A DNA stretch of 64,000 nucleotides. It comes from Glycine soja (taxonomy: Eukaryota > Streptophyta > Magnoliopsida > Fabales > Fabaceae). The notes beneath the pieces were generated by a model, which was not told where the DNA came from, did no database searches, and was given only the letters and a program-made list of their open reading frames with translations. A program made the translations under genes and the position numbers. Each line of letters starts with the position of its first letter. The stretch's first letter is position 1. Location of the stretch: the NCBI RefSeq assembly GCF_004193775.1, contig NC_041006.1, positions 18,654,093-18,718,092 on the forward strand, read 5' to 3'. Shown here piece after piece: positions 10,950-20,254 of the stretch.

Positions 10950-11688
10950 TGTTGGACAAATGGCCTGAGTTACCTTGAGAAGAAGAGGGGATTGAATTAA
11001 GATACGAATATTATTCCCCAATTAAACTTTCACTCTCTCTTTTTGGATTAACAATGCACATAGGGACAACCCTTCCCTTGTGTTCAAGAATCCCCTACAA
11101 CAAGAGACCCACAGTCTCTTAATCCCTTTTCAGAAATAAGAAGAAGAGAAGAAGAGGTCTCTCGTAAAAGAGGTAGATTGTAAAATGAAGATCAATCAAA
11201 AATTCCTTATTGAATAAGCAAGTGGTTGACCAAGGAATCTTTTTGAGAGGATAAGACATTTCAGTTCAGAAAAACTCTTGATCTTTCGAGAGGATAAAAC
11301 TGTTTGGGCAATGAAAACTCTCTTTAAAACATTTGAATGGCCGTTCATAAAACATTTGAATAGATATGTCTCTTGGAAATTATTTTCTGAAAATCCCCTC
11401 TGGTAATCAATTACAAGACTTATGTAATCGATTACAGGTTTTAAAAATTTGAATTAAAACATTTTCAACTAATGGTAATCGATTACCAGAGAGCAAATCT
11501 CAATTTGAAATGATAGAATTCTTTGGTCAAACCTTTTGTTTGTTTCAATTTGGAAACTTCTTCCTAAAGATTCTAAGAGATCAAACTTGATAATATATCT
11601 TGACTTTCTTGGATTCTTGTCTTGAATAAAACTTAGAAGCATTTGATCCTTTAGCATCATCAAGACATCAAAACATCTTGCTTCTACA
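10950..11688 (-). mobile_element. Solo LTR of a copia-type element (739 bp)
   Basis: Bounded by the 5-bp duplication TAGGA at 10945-10949 and 11689-11693. On the minus strand it begins TGTAGAAGCAAG and ends TTTGTCCAACA, matching the termini of the copia LTRs at 33900-35520 and 53270-54932. It contains ATCGATTAC dyads near 11430 and 11474. The outer Ogre copy lacks it at the matching place (about 570-600), which confirms a separate insertion. No internal region remains, so it was reduced by LTR-LTR recombination. Confidence 0.9.
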
Positions 11689-11693
11689 TAGGA

Positions 11694-12532
11694 GTCATTT
11701 GACTTAATCCATCAACTGAAAAATCCTTCAACTATTTCTCGTCCTTGGAAAATTCTTTTTGCAAGAATCAATTGCGTCTTTCATTCTTCCTTACTACGAG
11801 GTTGTGAAAACAAGACAACAATTGGTACCTCTAAGCCCTACACTGGGGAAATAAAAGGCCCCATGCATGAGCCTCAAGCGAACCTAAGGGCAGATTAGAA
11901 GTTCTCACCCAGTAGGTTCCCAGCTACAAGGTCATCACGAAAGGTAACGGTTGGTACTTCAAAGCCTTACACTGGGGCAATAAGGGGCACCGTGCATGAG
12001 CCTCAAGTGAACATAGGGGCCGATCAAAAGTTCTCACCCATCGATGTTTTTAACAAAAAAGGGGAGGACAAACCCTAGGATTTCAATGGATTGATTAAAC
12101 ATCAAACAACTCCATTGCCGTCACTCCAAAATGGTCAAATGACTAAATCAAACAGAACACACACTCTGAGGGAGTTCTCGGAGAGATTTGCAAAAGATAG
12201 GATAAGGTTGCATGGACTATCACCTCTTTCAAAAGGATAGTCAATTTGTGTTTTCCAAAAAAAAAAAAAAAAAAAATCAAATCAAAATCAAAATCAAAAT
12301 CACAAAACAAGGAAAGAATGACATGAACATTGTACAAACTTTCCGTTTCATTGCATTATTTCATATGAAGTCCGCATTTACCAAATTTCACAACAAAGGT
12401 TGCATGCATCTGCATCCCTAAAAATCATGTTGACTACATAGATTCCCTACATCTAAATGTCCAAATCTTTTGAATTTAGGATGACCGGCTCTCTCGATGA
12501 GTTGATCCCTTGCTTTCTCATAAGGATGGACC
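11694..12532 (+). other. 3' internal noncoding DNA of inner element
   Basis: 11694-12180 is the reverse complement of window positions 1-590, with two near-repeats of a segment containing AAGCCTTACACTGGGGCAAT. The rest has an A run at 12257-12276 and no coding potential. Confidence 0.6.
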
Positions 12533-13560
12533 CTTGGGTACTAGTTACCCTCACCGTTGAGAGGACTACACGTCCTCGCCTTGAGAGGACTACACGTCCT
12601 CACCATCAGAGGGCTGCACGCCCTTACCTCCAGAGGACTACATGTCCTCGCCTTGAGAGGGCTACACACCCTCACCTTGGGTACTAGTTACCCTCACCGT
12701 TGAGAGGACTACACGTCCTCACCTTGAGAGGACTACACGTCCTCACCACCAGAGGGCTGCACGCCCTCACCTCCAGAGGATTGCACGTCCTCGCCTTGAG
12801 AGGGCTACCCGCCCTCACCTTGGGTACTAGTTACCCTCACCGTTGAGAGGACTACACGTCCTCGCCTTGAGAGGACTACACGTCCTCACCATCAGAGGGC
12901 TGCACGCCCTCACCTCCAGAGGACTATAAGTCCTCGCCTTGAGAGGGCTACCCGCCCTCACCTTGGGTACTAGTTACCCTCACCGTTGAGAGGACTACAC
13001 GTCCTCGCCTTGAGAGGACTACACGTCCTCACCATCAGAGGGCTGCACGCCCTCACCTCCAGAGGACTATAAGTCCTCGCCTTGAGAGGGCTACACGCCC
13101 TCACCTGGGGTACTAGTTACCCTCACCGTTGAGAGGACTACACGTCCTCGCCTTGAGAGGACTACACGTCCTCACCATCAGAGGGCTGCACGCCCTCACC
13201 TCTAGAGGACTACATGTCCTCGCCTTGAGAAGGCTACACGCCCTCACCTTGGGTACTAGTTACCCTCACCGTTGAGAGGACTACACGTCCTCGCCTTGAG
13301 AGGACTACACGTCCTCACCATCAGAGGGTTGCACGCCCTCACCTCCAGAGGACTACATGTCCTCGCCTTTAGAGGGCTACACGTCCTCACCTTGGGTACT
13401 AGTTACCCTCACCGTCAGAGGGCTACACGCCCTCACCTTGAAAGGACTACACGTCCTTGCCAGCAGAGGGCTGCACGCCCTCACCTCCAGAGGACTACAC
13501 CTCCTCGCCTTGAGAGGGCTGCACGCCCTCACTTTTAGAGGGCTACGTGTCCTCATTTTC
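12533..13560 (+). repeat. Hierarchical tandem array: 24-bp hairpin monomers in a 143-bp higher-order unit
   Basis: The marker GTACTAGTTA recurs at 12538, 12681, 12824, 12967, 13110, 13253 and 13396, exactly 143 bp apart. Each unit holds six monomers of 23-24 bp, and nearly every monomer is an inverted repeat around a 5-base loop: GAGGAC-TACAC-GTCCTC, GAGGGC-TGCAC-GCCCTC, GGGTA-CTAGT-TACCC. About 42 monomers are present, decaying after 13440. The 8-residue periodic open frames across it are by-products of the 24-bp period. Tat/Ogre 3' regions are known to be hypervariable and to seed satellites. Confidence 0.92.
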
Positions 13561-13899
13561 AGTGTGCTCGACATCCACACCTTAAAAGAATTTAAGGTCC
13601 TCTGCCCTTAAATGCTTAACCGAGACTTGCACTTCCGGTTAAGGGGCCAGTAGTTTCCTTTTAACGGTTCCTGGGCCACCCCCTGATATTGGAGGAGGGC
13701 CAACTGTGCGAGCACAACCAGAGAAGGAGGCTATCACACAGCTACTATGCATACCGGGGCAAGATTTCACCCGTGCCGCTGCAAAGAGACGAGTGCGGAT
13801 CATGCGCACCAACATGACCACTCTTACACAGATATAGATGACATTGCTACTTAGCAACATTCTGCCCAGCGACCGCAACGCCAATCTCCCCCTGCAAAA

Positions 13900-14560
13900 G
13901 TATCAGTTGGTCTGTGTCGTCCCGACATGGGTAAGTATGCATATAGTTCAACTGATTTCTGATACCATCTATTGTTTGCAGGGATCGCACCCACAAGACA
14001 CCCAGTGGACCCGGAAAAGTCCAACAGGGCCCTGGGGTTTCCAGCTCTGGTTACGGGCCTCTATCAGTCCTACAGGGTGCCCGTACCCCCCCGGCAAGGT
14101 TATGTCATCATAGGTAAGTATGCACATCGCTTAACTGATTTCTGATTTCATCAATTGTTTGCAGGGATCGCACCTGCAAGACACCCAGTGGACCCGAAGA
14201 AGTCCAACAGGGTCTTGGAGTTGTCAAGCTCTAATTACAGGTCTCTGTCAGTTCTACGGAGTACCTGTCACCTCCAGCAAGGGCATCAGGCCCCCTACTA
14301 ATCGAGCTTTCATCAAGAAGTACTGCACCCCAGACAGGCGCAGGGCGAAACACCACAGCAGCATTGGGATGGTCGGCAGCGGGAAACAGACGCACCGCCA
14401 TCACCTCTAGAGTTCACCTCTGCTCATCCACAAAAAGGTTTGAGTATTGCCTACACAACATGGCCGACCAGCAGGCTACCAAGTCCAAAGCCAAAGGTAA
14501 GCAAAGTACTAGGTCAGTGACTGACAAGTCATAACGCGTCCAGCTAAAGACGTTAAAGAA
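13900..14560 (+). pseudogene. Fragment resembling the 'putative plant transposon protein' domain, with a 183-bp tandem duplication
   Basis: The frame at 14159-14410 reads LITGLCQFYGVPV, then IRPPTNRAFIKKYC. This resembles the C-terminal end of the plant retroelement domain annotated as putative plant transposon protein (Pfam Transposase_32), recalled from family knowledge. A segment with GTAAGTATGC..TTTGCAGGGATCGCAC occurs twice, starting at 13931 and 14114 (period 183). At 14545-14580 is an AAGCGCTAC..GGAGGCAACC motif of the kind often seen after gypsy coding regions. The rest is not open. It is probably a captured piece of another element. Confidence 0.4.
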
Positions 14561-14689
14561 GCGCTACTAGGAGGCAACCTAGTACCTTTTGAATCTATGC
14601 TTGTTATTTGATCACTTTTTATAGTAGGACGCACCTAGTTGCTCATGATCCTAAGAATTTAAATAAAACGAGCACAAGCTCGAAAGGTA

Positions 14690-15005
14690 GTCATACCTCA
14701 CAAAATATATGTATGCGTGTTTAGGTAGTAAAAAATACCTTAGATATGCATGTATGTAATTTAGGTAGCAAACAACTACCTCACAAAATATATATATGTA
14801 TGTTTAGGTAGAAAGATACCTTAGATATGCATGTATGTAAACAAAAACACACTTCACAAAATATATATATGTATGTTTAGGTAGAAAGATACCTTGGATA
14901 TGCATGTATACAGCAAAAATACCTTACAAAATATATATTTGTATGTTTAGGTAGAGAGATACCTTAGATGTGCGTGTATATAGCAAAAATACCTCACAAA
15001 AATAT
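14690..15005 (+). repeat. AT-rich minisatellite, units of about 66-82 bp
   Basis: Five imperfect copies share ACCTCACAAAATATAT, ATGTTTAGGTAGAAAG and ATACCTTAGATATGCATG, starting near 14694, 14776, 14852, 14922 and 14988. Unit length shrinks along the array. It lies within the 3' noncoding part of the inner element. Confidence 0.8.
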
Positions 15006-15011
15006 GCACAT

Positions 15012-15050
<39 letters not shown>

Positions 15051-15600
15051 AAACAAGAAAAAGAAATAAACAAATGATAATGAAAAAAAAAAAAAAGAAG
15101 AAGAAGGAGAAAAAAGAAAAATAAGTTGTCAAGCTGAAAAACCAACATGCTTTTGAAAAGAGATGACTTCCAACTTTTCTTTGGAAAAATTCACTGATCA
15201 TAACTAGTTTTTGAAAAAATGTGTATACACCTGAAGGGTGAATGCTGTGAAGATTTTCCCAGACGCCCAAAATGGACTCGGATGAATGCACAAATTGATA
15301 AAAGAACATATTTTGGAAACGTTGGGTTGACTAAAATAGAGGAAATGAATCCTGAGCCCTAGCATCACATGACCATAAAAATTTGACATTTGAGTGTCCG
15401 CATAGATGCATGCATGACCAGTTTTGCATAAAGTTTCCAAATCATCATTTTTGCATTTGTGTCATGGAAATAATGTGGGGCATCCCTTTTTGTCCTTGAA
15501 CCAAACCAAACCCTGACATGTACCATGCCTAGCCATTCTACAAGTCTTGAGCCAAAATCCTGACTCACCATAAACCTTGACCCAGGGTGAGAATGTCAAT
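15006..15600 (+). other. A-rich low-complexity DNA, then unrecognised spacer
   Basis: 15016-15049 is an A run, followed by A/G-rich sequence to about 15120. The remainder to 15600 shows no coding or repeat signal that I recognise. Confidence 0.5.
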
Positions 15601-15604
15601 CCTT

Positions 15605-15785
15605 ACCCTCGGAAGCAAAAAAGAAAAGAAAGGAAATTCCCAATCAAAGAGTGGGAGAAAGAGAAAAAAGAAAAGAAAGGAAATTCCCAATCAAAGAGTG
15701 GGAGAAAGCAAAAAGAAAAGAAAGAAAATTCCCAACCAAAGAATGGGAGAAAGTAAAAAAGGAAGGAAAGAAAGTTCTTGATCAA
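15605..15785 (+). repeat. Purine-rich tandem repeat, about 48-bp units
   Basis: Three to four copies of AAAAGAAAAGAAAGGAAATT followed by CCCAATCAAAGAGTGGGAGAAAG, near 15618, 15668, 15715 and 15757. The unit includes a strong A/G strand asymmetry. No function is visible. Confidence 0.8.
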
Positions 15786-16455
15786 AGAAACTAGAAGAAA
15801 TGTGCAGAAAGGTCTTTGGACCGGACAATATCTGAACAGTACAGAATTGTCACCAAATGAACAAAAAGGAAGGAAAGGAAACCACGACCTAAAATGGTCT
15901 TCTCCCTTTAATTACCAACCAAAATCCTGTGCGCTAGCGACCTTTTTTTCTCGCCCCGCACTAAACAAAAAAAAACAGAAAAAGAAAAAGCCAGGAAAAT
16001 CAAAAGCCAAAAACACACAAAAGCCGAAAGAAGAAACCACCAAAAGAACCCATTCCCAAGGGAAGTCCTATTTGATCCATGATCACGCATGTAATTTTCG
16101 ATTTGATAGGAAATAATTTGCAAAGTCAAGTCATGACATATCTATGGTTCGGAATTAGGATAAAACACTTACCTGTGCGAGATTGATACACTTTGAGTGG
16201 ATTTCTTCTATTTTTGTTGAACCCAGTGTTTCCTCTAAATGGTCATTTAGAAACGAAATGCTAACATCCAAAATCTCATTTATGGTTATGGGAGATTTCA
16301 TCAGCAGACTCTCCTTCCCCGGTAGACGCATTGTTTTTCACTCAAAAAAGCATATGCTGCTCTAAATCAGTTGGAATATTTGTCTCTTTGCTAAAGCATG
16401 TTTGCATTTTAGTGGAGAAAACACCGAGACTTTTTCAAGTCTCACAAGTTATCCA
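15786..16455 (+). other. Unrecognised spacer in inner element 3' region
   Basis: A-rich in 15960-16060 and otherwise unremarkable; no credible coding frame. Confidence 0.4.
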
Positions 16456-16535
16456 GAACTACGTAGGTCTGAATTCCTCATGGGAGGATACGTAGGAGCA
16501 AGAGCCTCGCTTTTGTCGACCACACCGTCTTTTGT
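16455..16535 (+). repeat. Internal copy of an LTR segment
   Basis: AACTACGTAGGTCTGA, CTCATG..GAGGATACGTAGGAGCAA and TTGTCGACCACA match the LTR segment at about 4551-4628. They therefore duplicate LTR sequence inside the element, just ahead of the 100-bp array. Confidence 0.75.
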
Positions 16536-16560
16536 TGCCATGACTCAAGAGCTGGTAGCC

Positions 16561-17585
16561 CGCGGAGATACCTTATGGTTATTCGCACCCTTTTGTCATC
16601 CAGAGGCGGCGGGCCCGATGACAAGCAGAGACCAAGTTTGGTCATTCTGCACCCATGATACGCGGAGATACCTTACGGTTATCCGCACCTTTTTGTCATC
16701 CAGAGGCGGCGGGCCCGATGACAAGCAAAGACCAAGTTTGGTCATTCTGCACCCATGATACGCGGAGATACCTTATGGTTATTCGCACCCTTTTGTCATC
16801 CAGAGGCGGCGGGCCCGATGACAAGCAGAGACCAAGTTTGGTCATTCTGCACCCATGATACGCGGAGATACCTTATGGTTATTCGCACCCTTTGTCATCC
16901 AGAGGCGGCGGGCCCGATGACAAGCAGAGACCAAGTTTGGTCATTCTGCACCCATGATACGCGGAGATACCTTATGGTTATTCGCACCCTTTTGTCATCC
17001 AGAGGCGGCGGGCCCGATGATAAGCAGAGACCAAGTTTGGTCATTCTGCACCCATGATACGCGGAGATACCTTACGGTTATCCGCACCTTTTTGTCATCC
17101 AGAGGCGGCGGGCCCGATGACAAGCAGAGACCAAGTTTTGTCATTCTGCACCCATGATACGCGGAGATACCTTACGGTTATCCGCACCTTTTTGTCATCC
17201 AGAGGCGGCGGGCCCGATGACAAGCAGAGACCAAGTTTGGTCATTCTGCACCCATGATACGCGGAGATACCTTATGGTTATTCGCACCCTTTTGTCATCC
17301 AGAGGCGGCGGGCCCGATGACAAGCAGAGACCAAGTTTGGTCATTCTGCACCCATGATACGCGGAGATACCTTACGGTTATCCGCACCTTTTTGTCATCC
17401 AGAGGCGGCGGGCCCGATGACAAGCAGAGACCAAGTTTGGTCATTCTGCACCCATGATACGCGGAGATACCTTATGGTTATTCGCACCCTTTTGTCATCC
17501 AGAGGCGGCGGGCCCGATGATAAGCAGAGACCAAGTTTGGTCATTCTGCACCCTTGTATCATCCAGAGGCGGCGGGCCCGATGAT
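16561..17585 (+). repeat. Tandem array of a 100-bp repeat, about ten copies
   Basis: CGCGGAGATACCTTA, CATCCAGAGGCGGCGGGCCC and GACCAAGTTTGGTCATTCTG recur every 100 bp (one copy is 99 bp). Two variants differ in the TTATGGTTATTCGCACCC versus TTACGGTTATCCGCACCT segment, in the order A B A A A B B A B A. Copies 5 and 10 share a GATGATAAG variant. Since 100 is not a multiple of three, the overlapping open frames are not coding. A degenerate tail continues to about 17750. Confidence 0.93.
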
Positions 17586-17734
17586 ATGCGGAAATACCCG
17601 AGTGGTTATCCGTATAAACATTCTTTTGCTATCTGTAAGACAGAACGCTTGATAGCATGCAGAGACTGACATAGTCTTCTGCACCTTTTGTTCCTCCGGG
17701 AACAACAAGTCATTTACATGCGGAAATTTCATGG

Positions 17735-18060
17735 TCGCCCGCGACTCTCGTCAACCGAGAGGAGCGAAATTAGTGTCATACACTGATTTTCGGGGACCTT
17801 TGCTTGATGACATGCGACCATTCTTTGGTCCTTGTGAGATGCTTGGCATCCATCATTAGGCAATTTGTGAAATCCTAGGAACGACAAGTCACGGTCACCC
17901 GCGACTCTCGTCAACCGAGAGGAACGAAATTAGTGTCATACACTGATTTTTGGGACCTTTGCTTGATGACAAGCGACCATTCTTTGGTCCTTGTGAGGTG
18001 CTTGGCACCCATCATTAGGCAATTTGTGAAATTTTGGGAACAACGAGTCATTTGCATGTG
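17735..18060 (+). repeat. Two tandem internal copies of the LTR 5' end
   Basis: The motif set CGACTCTCGTCAACCGAGAG, GTGTCATACACTGATTTT, GGGACCTTTGCTTGATGAC and CATCATTAGGCAATTTGTGAAAT occurs at about 17741-17890 and 17899-18040. It matches the start of the true LTR (3232-3340), including a diverged TGTCATAC terminus. A third CGACTCTCGTC copy (18080) leads into the polypurine tract and 3' LTR. The period is about 158 bp. Confidence 0.8.
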
Positions 18061-18155
18061 GAGATTTTATGGTCACCTGCGACTCTCGTCAAATCGAGAG
18101 GAACGAAATTAGTGTCTTATCTTTACTTTCCTTTTATCTCCAATAAAAGACAAGT

Positions 18156-18164
18156 AAAGAGGGG
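18156..18164 (+). promoter_or_regulatory. Polypurine tract of inner element
   Basis: AAAGAGGGG lies 4 bp before the TG of the 3' LTR. This is the expected place for the plus-strand primer of reverse transcription. Confidence 0.75.
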
Positions 18165-18168
18165 CAAC

Positions 18169-19841
18169 TGTCATACCCTAATTTCGTCCGGGGACCTTTG
18201 CTCGATGACGTGCGACCATTCTTTGGTCCTCGTGAGGTGCTTGGCACCCATCATTAGGCAATTTGTGAAATTCCAGGACATGCCGAAAAACCAAAAAAAT
18301 ATTGATGCACAATCCGTAAGTTTCCGTGACACACCGGAAATCAAACGGAAGCATCGTTGCATAATTAAGTGAGGTTCCGTAACATTCCGTAAGTCAAAAA
18401 GGGGATGATTATGTAATCCGCAAGGTTCCGTAACATTACGGAAAGAAAACAAGTATCGTTACGAAATTCGTAAGTTTCCGTAACTTTACGAAAAAAGAAT
18501 CACCAAAAAATAGCAGAGGGGGGTGTACTTAGTAAAAATGGGGGTGCAAATAGCACCCAGGCCCATTTGGGCCCTCCAGAAGATTCCTCCAGAAGGCGGT
18601 TGCTTCTGGAGGAAGCAACCCTGCTCGCCTGGGCGAGCTGAGCTCGCCTGGGCGAGCTGGGCGGCAACCACCTCCCCTATTTTGCTATAAATAGGGGAGG
18701 AAAGCAAGAAGGAAGGGGTCAGCCCCTTTGGCACTTCTCTCTCTTTCGAAATTGCTTGGAAAAATTGTTTCCGTGAAGAAAATCTAAGCCGAGGCGCTTC
18801 CGAAACGTTTCCGTAACGTTTTCCGTGAGGAATTTTGCAAAGGTTTCAACCGTTCTTCGACGTTCTTCATTCGTTCTTCATCGTTCTTCGATCTTCAACG
18901 GGTAAGTGCCTCGAACCAAGCTTTTCGATTCATTCTATGTACCCGTAGTGGTCCACATTGTGTTTCGTGCATTTTTATTCTCGTTTTGTTTACTTTTTAT
19001 ACCCCCCTGTTGACGTGCTTAAGCCATTTTACTTAAGTCATTTCTCGCTTAACTTAAAGATAAAATAAATTTCCACCGAACATTTGAATTGTATTATCCA
19101 TTAACTTCGGTTAAAATAAATTCTGACCGTTCGGTCGTGCCGTAACCACATTGGAAATCAAAAAAGAGGTAAAAAAATAATATAATAATCAAAAAAACAT
19201 CTTTTAGTAAAATAAAGCGAAAAATCAAGTGGACATTTTCTCTTTGGGATTTCTCATTCTTAATCGAATTGATTAATAACTAAAGTGAAACTAAAGGCTA
19301 AAATCAATTCGCCTAGTCAAGCTCGTCCATAAAAAATAGGCTTTTGAAGTTTGTCATTTCATTTCCTCACTAAGTAAAATGGATCATTTTTAAGGTCCAA
19401 CGCCTTAAAATGATCACCTCTTAAAGTAAAAAAGAATCACTTGATAAAAAAGAACTACGTAGGTCTGATTTTCTCATCCCAAATTGAGGAATACGTAGGA
19501 GCAAAGGGAAACACCCTTGTCGACCACAAAAAGAGAAAATATAAAAAGGGTATGAAGGATATAGAGACATAAAAAGGGAACATAAAAAATCAAAGTCATG
19601 TTTGCACATTCGATTAAAGGCTGCCGTCCCTTGGGGCGGACGTGTGGGGTGCTAATACCTTCCCCGTGCGTAAATACAACTCCCGAACCTTTCACTTAAA
19701 AGTTCGTAGATCGCGTCTTTTCCGGTTTTTCCGACGTTTTCCTCAAATAAACGTTGGTGGCGACTCCGCGCGTATTCCTTTCGTGGAACACGCATCCCGC
19801 GAGTCACGCGTCGCCCTCCCGCCGAAGGGTAGGTTGCGACA
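18169..19841 (+). repeat. 3' LTR of inner Ogre-like element (1673 bp)
   Basis: Nearly identical to 3232-4941. Differences seen by eye include two fewer palindromic units at 18623-18658, an extra C near 19006, and about seven substitutions (for example in the C/T after GACCATTCTT and near the end in CGCCGAAGGG). TATA box at 18686-18693. Followed by the GATCC duplication at 19842-19846. Confidence 0.92.
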
Positions 19842-20254
19842 GATCCCAACATGGTTGGCTCATGGTACCTAACATATGCAACTAAGAATCCATCATGAAT
19901 TTTCATGCTTCCCCTTTTTTTTGTTTTTGTTTTGTAGAGGAAAACATAAGGATCATGTATGAGCAAACATGTAGAACAAAAGGTATGCAGTTTGCAGAAC
20001 AAAAAGTATGTTGAACGCATATGTATGAGCAAACATGATGATGCTGGAATATGATAACGAACAAATGCAGCAACGATATGTTCATTATGATGCCATGAAG
20101 AGATGCTTATGCGATGCATGATATGAATGCATGCTAGAGATAAAATGCGGGAGTGATTTGATTTGCACTGATCTTTGGAGTAAAAACGTCGGATAAACTC
20201 ATTTTATTCAGAAATTTTATAACTAGTCAAGATCTGAGTGACAATACAAACTTC

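Larger units (their letters stand above)
3232..19841 (+). mobile_element. Complete, young, non-autonomous Tat/Ogre-like LTR retrotransposon (16.6 kb)
   Basis: Both ends are visible. LTRs at 3232-4941 and 18169-19841 both run from TGTCATACCC to GGTTGCGACA, and the 5-bp duplication GATCC flanks the element at 3227-3231 and 19842-19846. The order is LTR, PBS, leader, ORF1, gag remnant, a long noncoding region with several tandem arrays, polypurine tract, LTR. I find no protease, reverse transcriptase, RNase H or integrase motifs anywhere inside, so movement would need enzymes from a related element. By eye the two LTRs differ by about seven substitutions over roughly 1.67 kb, plus a 38-bp and a 1-bp indel, which implies a recent insertion. 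It sits inside an antiparallel relative, in the spacer between that copy's ORF1 and gag. Confidence 0.9.

Noticed and set aside
12533..13560. CRISPR-like array (repeat with spacers)
   Set aside because: The repeats are contiguous with no unique spacers, and the sequence is plant nuclear retrotransposon DNA.
12457..13611. Long periodic open frames with repeated GLHVL-type residues
   Set aside because: They follow from the 24-bp period of the hairpin array being divisible by three. There is no start context, no homologue, and the frame drifts where monomers are 23 bp.
13931..13981. Functional spliceosomal intron
   Set aside because: GT..AG borders are present, but the 51-bp length is below the usual plant minimum and the exons are not open. 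I kept it only as part of a duplicated block.
16402..17669. Series of overlapping 67-76 codon frames with FCHPEAAGPMTS
   Set aside because: Generated by the 100-bp tandem repeat, which shifts frame at each copy; not coding.
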